From Klebsormidium nitens (Eukaryota; Streptophyta; Klebsormidiophyceae; Klebsormidiales; Klebsormidiaceae), in NCBI GenBank assembly GCA_000708835.1, contig DF237234.1, forward strand, positions 1 to 64,000: a DNA stretch of 64,000 bases, read 5' to 3'. Positions 61,168 through 64,000 of the stretch are shown here, in pieces. Positions within the stretch are counted from its first letter, which is position 1. Each line of letters opens with the position of its first letter. The notes beneath the pieces are model-generated. The model was not told the origin of the DNA. It saw only the letters and a list, made by a program, of their open reading frames with translations, and ran no database searches. Position numbers and translations under genes: made by a program.

Positions 61168-63299
61168 TCAATCCAAGTAGAGAAGAGTGACAATCTTCCG
61201 CATGTCTTTGGCTTCTTGACAAGTCTCCATAAGCAAGTGACTGTCGTGAAACGCAAAGCATATAATCTGCTGCACCTTGCTGATGATGTTCCGATTGCAT
61301 AACCTGAAAACGGATCATAAAGCTATAAGGGAGACAGAAACGTCGGCTTTGTAAGGAGATAATTCAGGGGAAACCTCGTTTGGAAGCACCACGTCCGATT
61401 GAGCTAACGATGGTGGCTAAGTAGACGTCGCACATGGATGATGCAATTAGGAAACCAGTGGGGCCAGGAATGGATGACATGATTGACTCACCTACTGGCT
61501 TCTATCAACTGCAGATGATCGTTATGAGGGGTTTCGATGAGGTTTTTGACCTGCGAGCATGGGAGAAACGTCAGGTCTTCATTGACATCAGGATACGGAG
61601 GGCATTTCACAACAAGCAGAAAGACCTTTCTACACGACCAGAGGCTTGTTGAAGTCACCCTGTATTCGGTGTAGGTCAGCCAGCTTTGACCGGGGGACAA
61701 ACAGGAGGACACGGATTTATGACGGGGCTCAGAAGAGAATGGATGTTTCTGCTCAAAGGTATCACTCTGACTGGGGTACAGGCGAGAGCACTTCACCTGT
61801 TTCAGGAGTTCCTGGCTTTCTGGGGGCTGTTTGGAAAGACTTTGTGGTAGGACCACGGTCAGGAGATCCGGTTTTTCAGCCCGCAATGCACCCCTTATAA
61901 CAGCCGCGTTTGTCCCCGTGGCTCCAGAGGTGAAAATGTGGTTCGACTGGACAAGGAGAAGCGGTCCTTTCTTTAATCCAATAGGTACAATCACTGAGCT
62001 GGTGACAAGCAGTTTACACAGAGTAAAGGCAGGAATTACAATCTGGTTGGTATGCTTAGAGTTCATCGATGCAACACAAGATGTACCTAGAAGTGCAGAC
62101 AGCTTACCAACGAATCCGGGCTCGCTATTCATTCCACCTTGCTTATAGAAGCCATGCAGGTTAGCGTGTTACAAAGCCTTAGGGTCAGAGTCAAGGTTGG
62201 CACTCACTGTGAGAACCATGGCATAGCTCAGGATCTCAATCAGCTGCTGATGCATGAAGCCCATGTTTCTTGTCCCAAAGAATCCAATAGCCTTCGGGCC
62301 TGATTGCTGGATGGCAAGAAGCTCCTGCGTGTCAAGCGAAAAATGTAAATGTGAAGTACTGCGGTAGCCTTTAAGGTCTCGATGACAGAGCGTGACTCAT
62401 GCGAAGGGCCAGAAGGTGAGAGCACAAGAGCACATAACTGAAAGAAAACGAGGAAGGATAGAAGCTACGAAAGCTGGTGACGTCAATGAATTCGACCATA
62501 ATTACCTGGAGGTACTCAATGTCTGCCGGGCGCTTGAACTCTACTGGAGGTGGCCCGACCAGCACATTAGAGTCAGGGATTTCATCTCCCCGACTTTCAG
62601 TTCCCTGATAGTTGAAAGCTTCTGGAGCCTGACTTCCATCAAACTTTGACGGTATGGAGTGTAGTGGCAGCCCCTGTCGCTTAGCCTTCGCCTGGCCCCA
62701 AGCCTGCACAACCGATGATGCGCGCAATTCGAATCTGCTGTTTGTGGCAAGCTCCAAAATAGTGGTGACAAGTGACACTTACGCAAGATTTAGCACTGAC
62801 ATGCCACCATTTGTCTCTGAGATCAACACGGAAGCTACTTTTTGGATGACGGAAGCAACGTAGTCTACGTTGTCATTGGAAGCGAGCTCTTCTTGAAATC
62901 TACAATCTATAAGTGTAGTACTTGGCCAAGTCTTCTGTACGTCCCCAGGCAGCTGGCCGGATGTATGGTAACATGCTTCAAAAGATATCTGGAGTCACAA
63001 TTGCTGTCTAAAGGTGAATGAGGAAGGGATTCAAGCATTTAATTGTCAGAACACATACATATTTCTTGGCCAACCACTTCGGGGAGACTTACCAACGAAT
63101 GCTGCGATTTCTGGTAAGCCGACCGATGAGCCCGCCCTATAGAAGAGTGACAACCAGACAAAACCCTTCTGTGGTTCGTTGCAAGCAGAGGGTCCACATT
63201 GTTGGCATGCCATCTAGTTTCATTGGTGTTTCTCAATGCGGAATCTCCATATATTGTCAGCCTTCCTGCTTGAGCACGGACAGTGCTGAAAGCAGGCAT
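61168..63299 (-). CDS. Plastid-type DprA/LOG-like (SLOG fold) conserved protein
   Basis: Exons (high to low): 63093-63299, 62783-62988, 62506-62737, 62208-62324, 61797-61946, 61492-61550, 61168-61303, giving 368 aa. The first 69 residues are rich in Arg, Ser and Thr and poor in acids, which suits an organelle transit peptide. The core holds a Rossmann-like pair also seen in DprA and LOG proteins: KAIGFFGTRNMGF and FTSGATGTNAAVIRGAL. After these come KPDLLTVVLPQSLSKQPPES and a C-terminal ICFAFHDSHLL, TLLYLD. Such proteins occur in plants, algae and cyanobacteria and lack an assigned function; a nucleotide-binding role is inference. The start is the first ATG after an in-frame TGA. The exon 2 acceptor is the least certain border, because a second acceptor (GTACAG) would also keep the frame. 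Confidence 0.8.
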
Positions 63300-64000
63300 C
63301 TCCAATATGCCCACCAGCTGATTTGCTCAATGGACCTCCTTGCAGCGGGGCTTCAATCGTGCAATGCTTGCGGAGATCCTGAAAGCTTTCGCGTAGCTTA
63401 GGACATATCAATCATGGGCGGAAACCACAGAAGCAACGAAATGGAACCCCTTCTAAATTTTAGAAGACCTCTGACCTGAGGCTGTTCTTACTCGCATTCG
63501 CAGCAGAGAGAAAGGCGCCCCTTCAGCCCCAGGATTTTGTTAAAATTGTAGAAGCTGAAAGACTACAGTCTACAGTAGGTATACCGACCAGCGCAGGGGC
63601 CAGGTGGGGCCAGGGCGAGAGCTACGGTACTACCTAGTGCAGCCTGCATCGCCACACCATGCAAGTAGCAACGCAACGGGGATCGACGGAGCTGGAGGGT
63701 CGCGACCCAGTTTCGTTAACGATGTCGGCTTTCCTTGTAATACTGTTAAGACTACAGTATGGATAAACGGGTTCGACAACGAAACCTTTCGATGACGAAT
63801 CGAAAAGCAGCGTGTAAACTGCGTTGCCGTCTCAATTTGGTTTTGCCGCATTTTGCTTCAAAAACTTGTCCGGAGAAATCAAGCTTTGCATGTCCTGACA
63901 CTGACAGTGATATCAACAAACTCCAGAGGCAGAGACGGCATTAGGTTTTGCTGCTGCTCCGAACCTATGTCGCTCCCAAGTTCGAAGCTCCAAAAGGCTG
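63300..64000. other. Upstream region of the DprA-like gene
   Basis: No coding exon is supported up to the window edge. It should contain the promoter of the minus-strand DprA-like gene and possibly a non-coding first exon. Confidence 0.45.

Overview
The window looks like nuclear DNA of a streptophyte, most likely a charophyte alga such as Klebsormidium. It holds nine multi-domain eukaryotic genes: eight are split by GT-AG introns and one is intronless. Several are plant-type: a HUA2/HULK PWWP-CID protein, an XRN2-type exonuclease with a CCHC knuckle, F2KP with an N-terminal starch-binding-like domain, PRP40C, a DUF246-type O-fucosyltransferase and a plastid-type DprA/LOG-like protein. Coding exons are GC-rich, introns are mostly 150-700 bp, and there is about one gene per 7 kb. 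The species call is inference. All exon borders were placed by eye from splice consensus, reading-frame continuity and family alignment; every spliced model closes to a whole number of codons.

Layout: (1) 484-10190 (+) HUA2/HULK-like RNA-processing factor, 9 exons, about 2366 aa. (2) 12814-21625 (-) nuclear 5'-3' exoribonuclease XRN, 21 exons, 1204 aa. (3) 22869-24566 (+) calmodulin-like four-EF-hand protein. (4) 26009-30163 (-) type II membrane O-fucosyltransferase-family protein, 6 exons, 898 aa. (5) 31574-31894 (+) intronless uL18m-type ribosomal protein. (6) 32180-40913 (+) site-1 protease, 12 exons, 1532 aa, much longer than the usual roughly 1040 aa. (7) 42335-48109 (+) bifunctional 6-phosphofructo-2-kinase/fructose-2,6-bisphosphatase, 8 exons, 758 aa. 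(8) 49405-56707 (-) PRP40C/TCERG1-like WW-FF protein, 14 exons, 876 aa. (9) 57684-59999 (+) NAC alpha, 4 exons, 202 aa. (10) 61168-63299 (-) plastid-type DprA/SLOG-like protein, 7 exons, 368 aa, counted separately because its function is unknown.

The genes do not form a pathway; three (HULK, XRN, PRP40C) act in nuclear RNA processing, and two (uL18m, NAC alpha) act at the ribosome. XRN/CaM-like, O-FucT/uL18m and PRP40C/NAC are divergent pairs that share upstream DNA. HULK/XRN, CaM-like/O-FucT, F2KP/PRP40C and NAC/DprA-like are convergent.

The most interesting signals are non-canonical. F2KP intron 5 carries decaying tandem copies of an exon end, one forming a 90-nt in-frame cryptic exon. There is a 97-bp foldback at 25251-25347, a perfect 18-bp stem in an XRN intron, and a cluster of TGACGTCA palindromes beside a 41-bp tandem repeat at 30650-31111. 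S1P has large low-complexity insertions, and the HULK protein repeats a basic R/K-R-L-K/R-K-V motif. I saw no CRISPR array, tRNA, rRNA or intact transposon, and no clear new multi-gene system.
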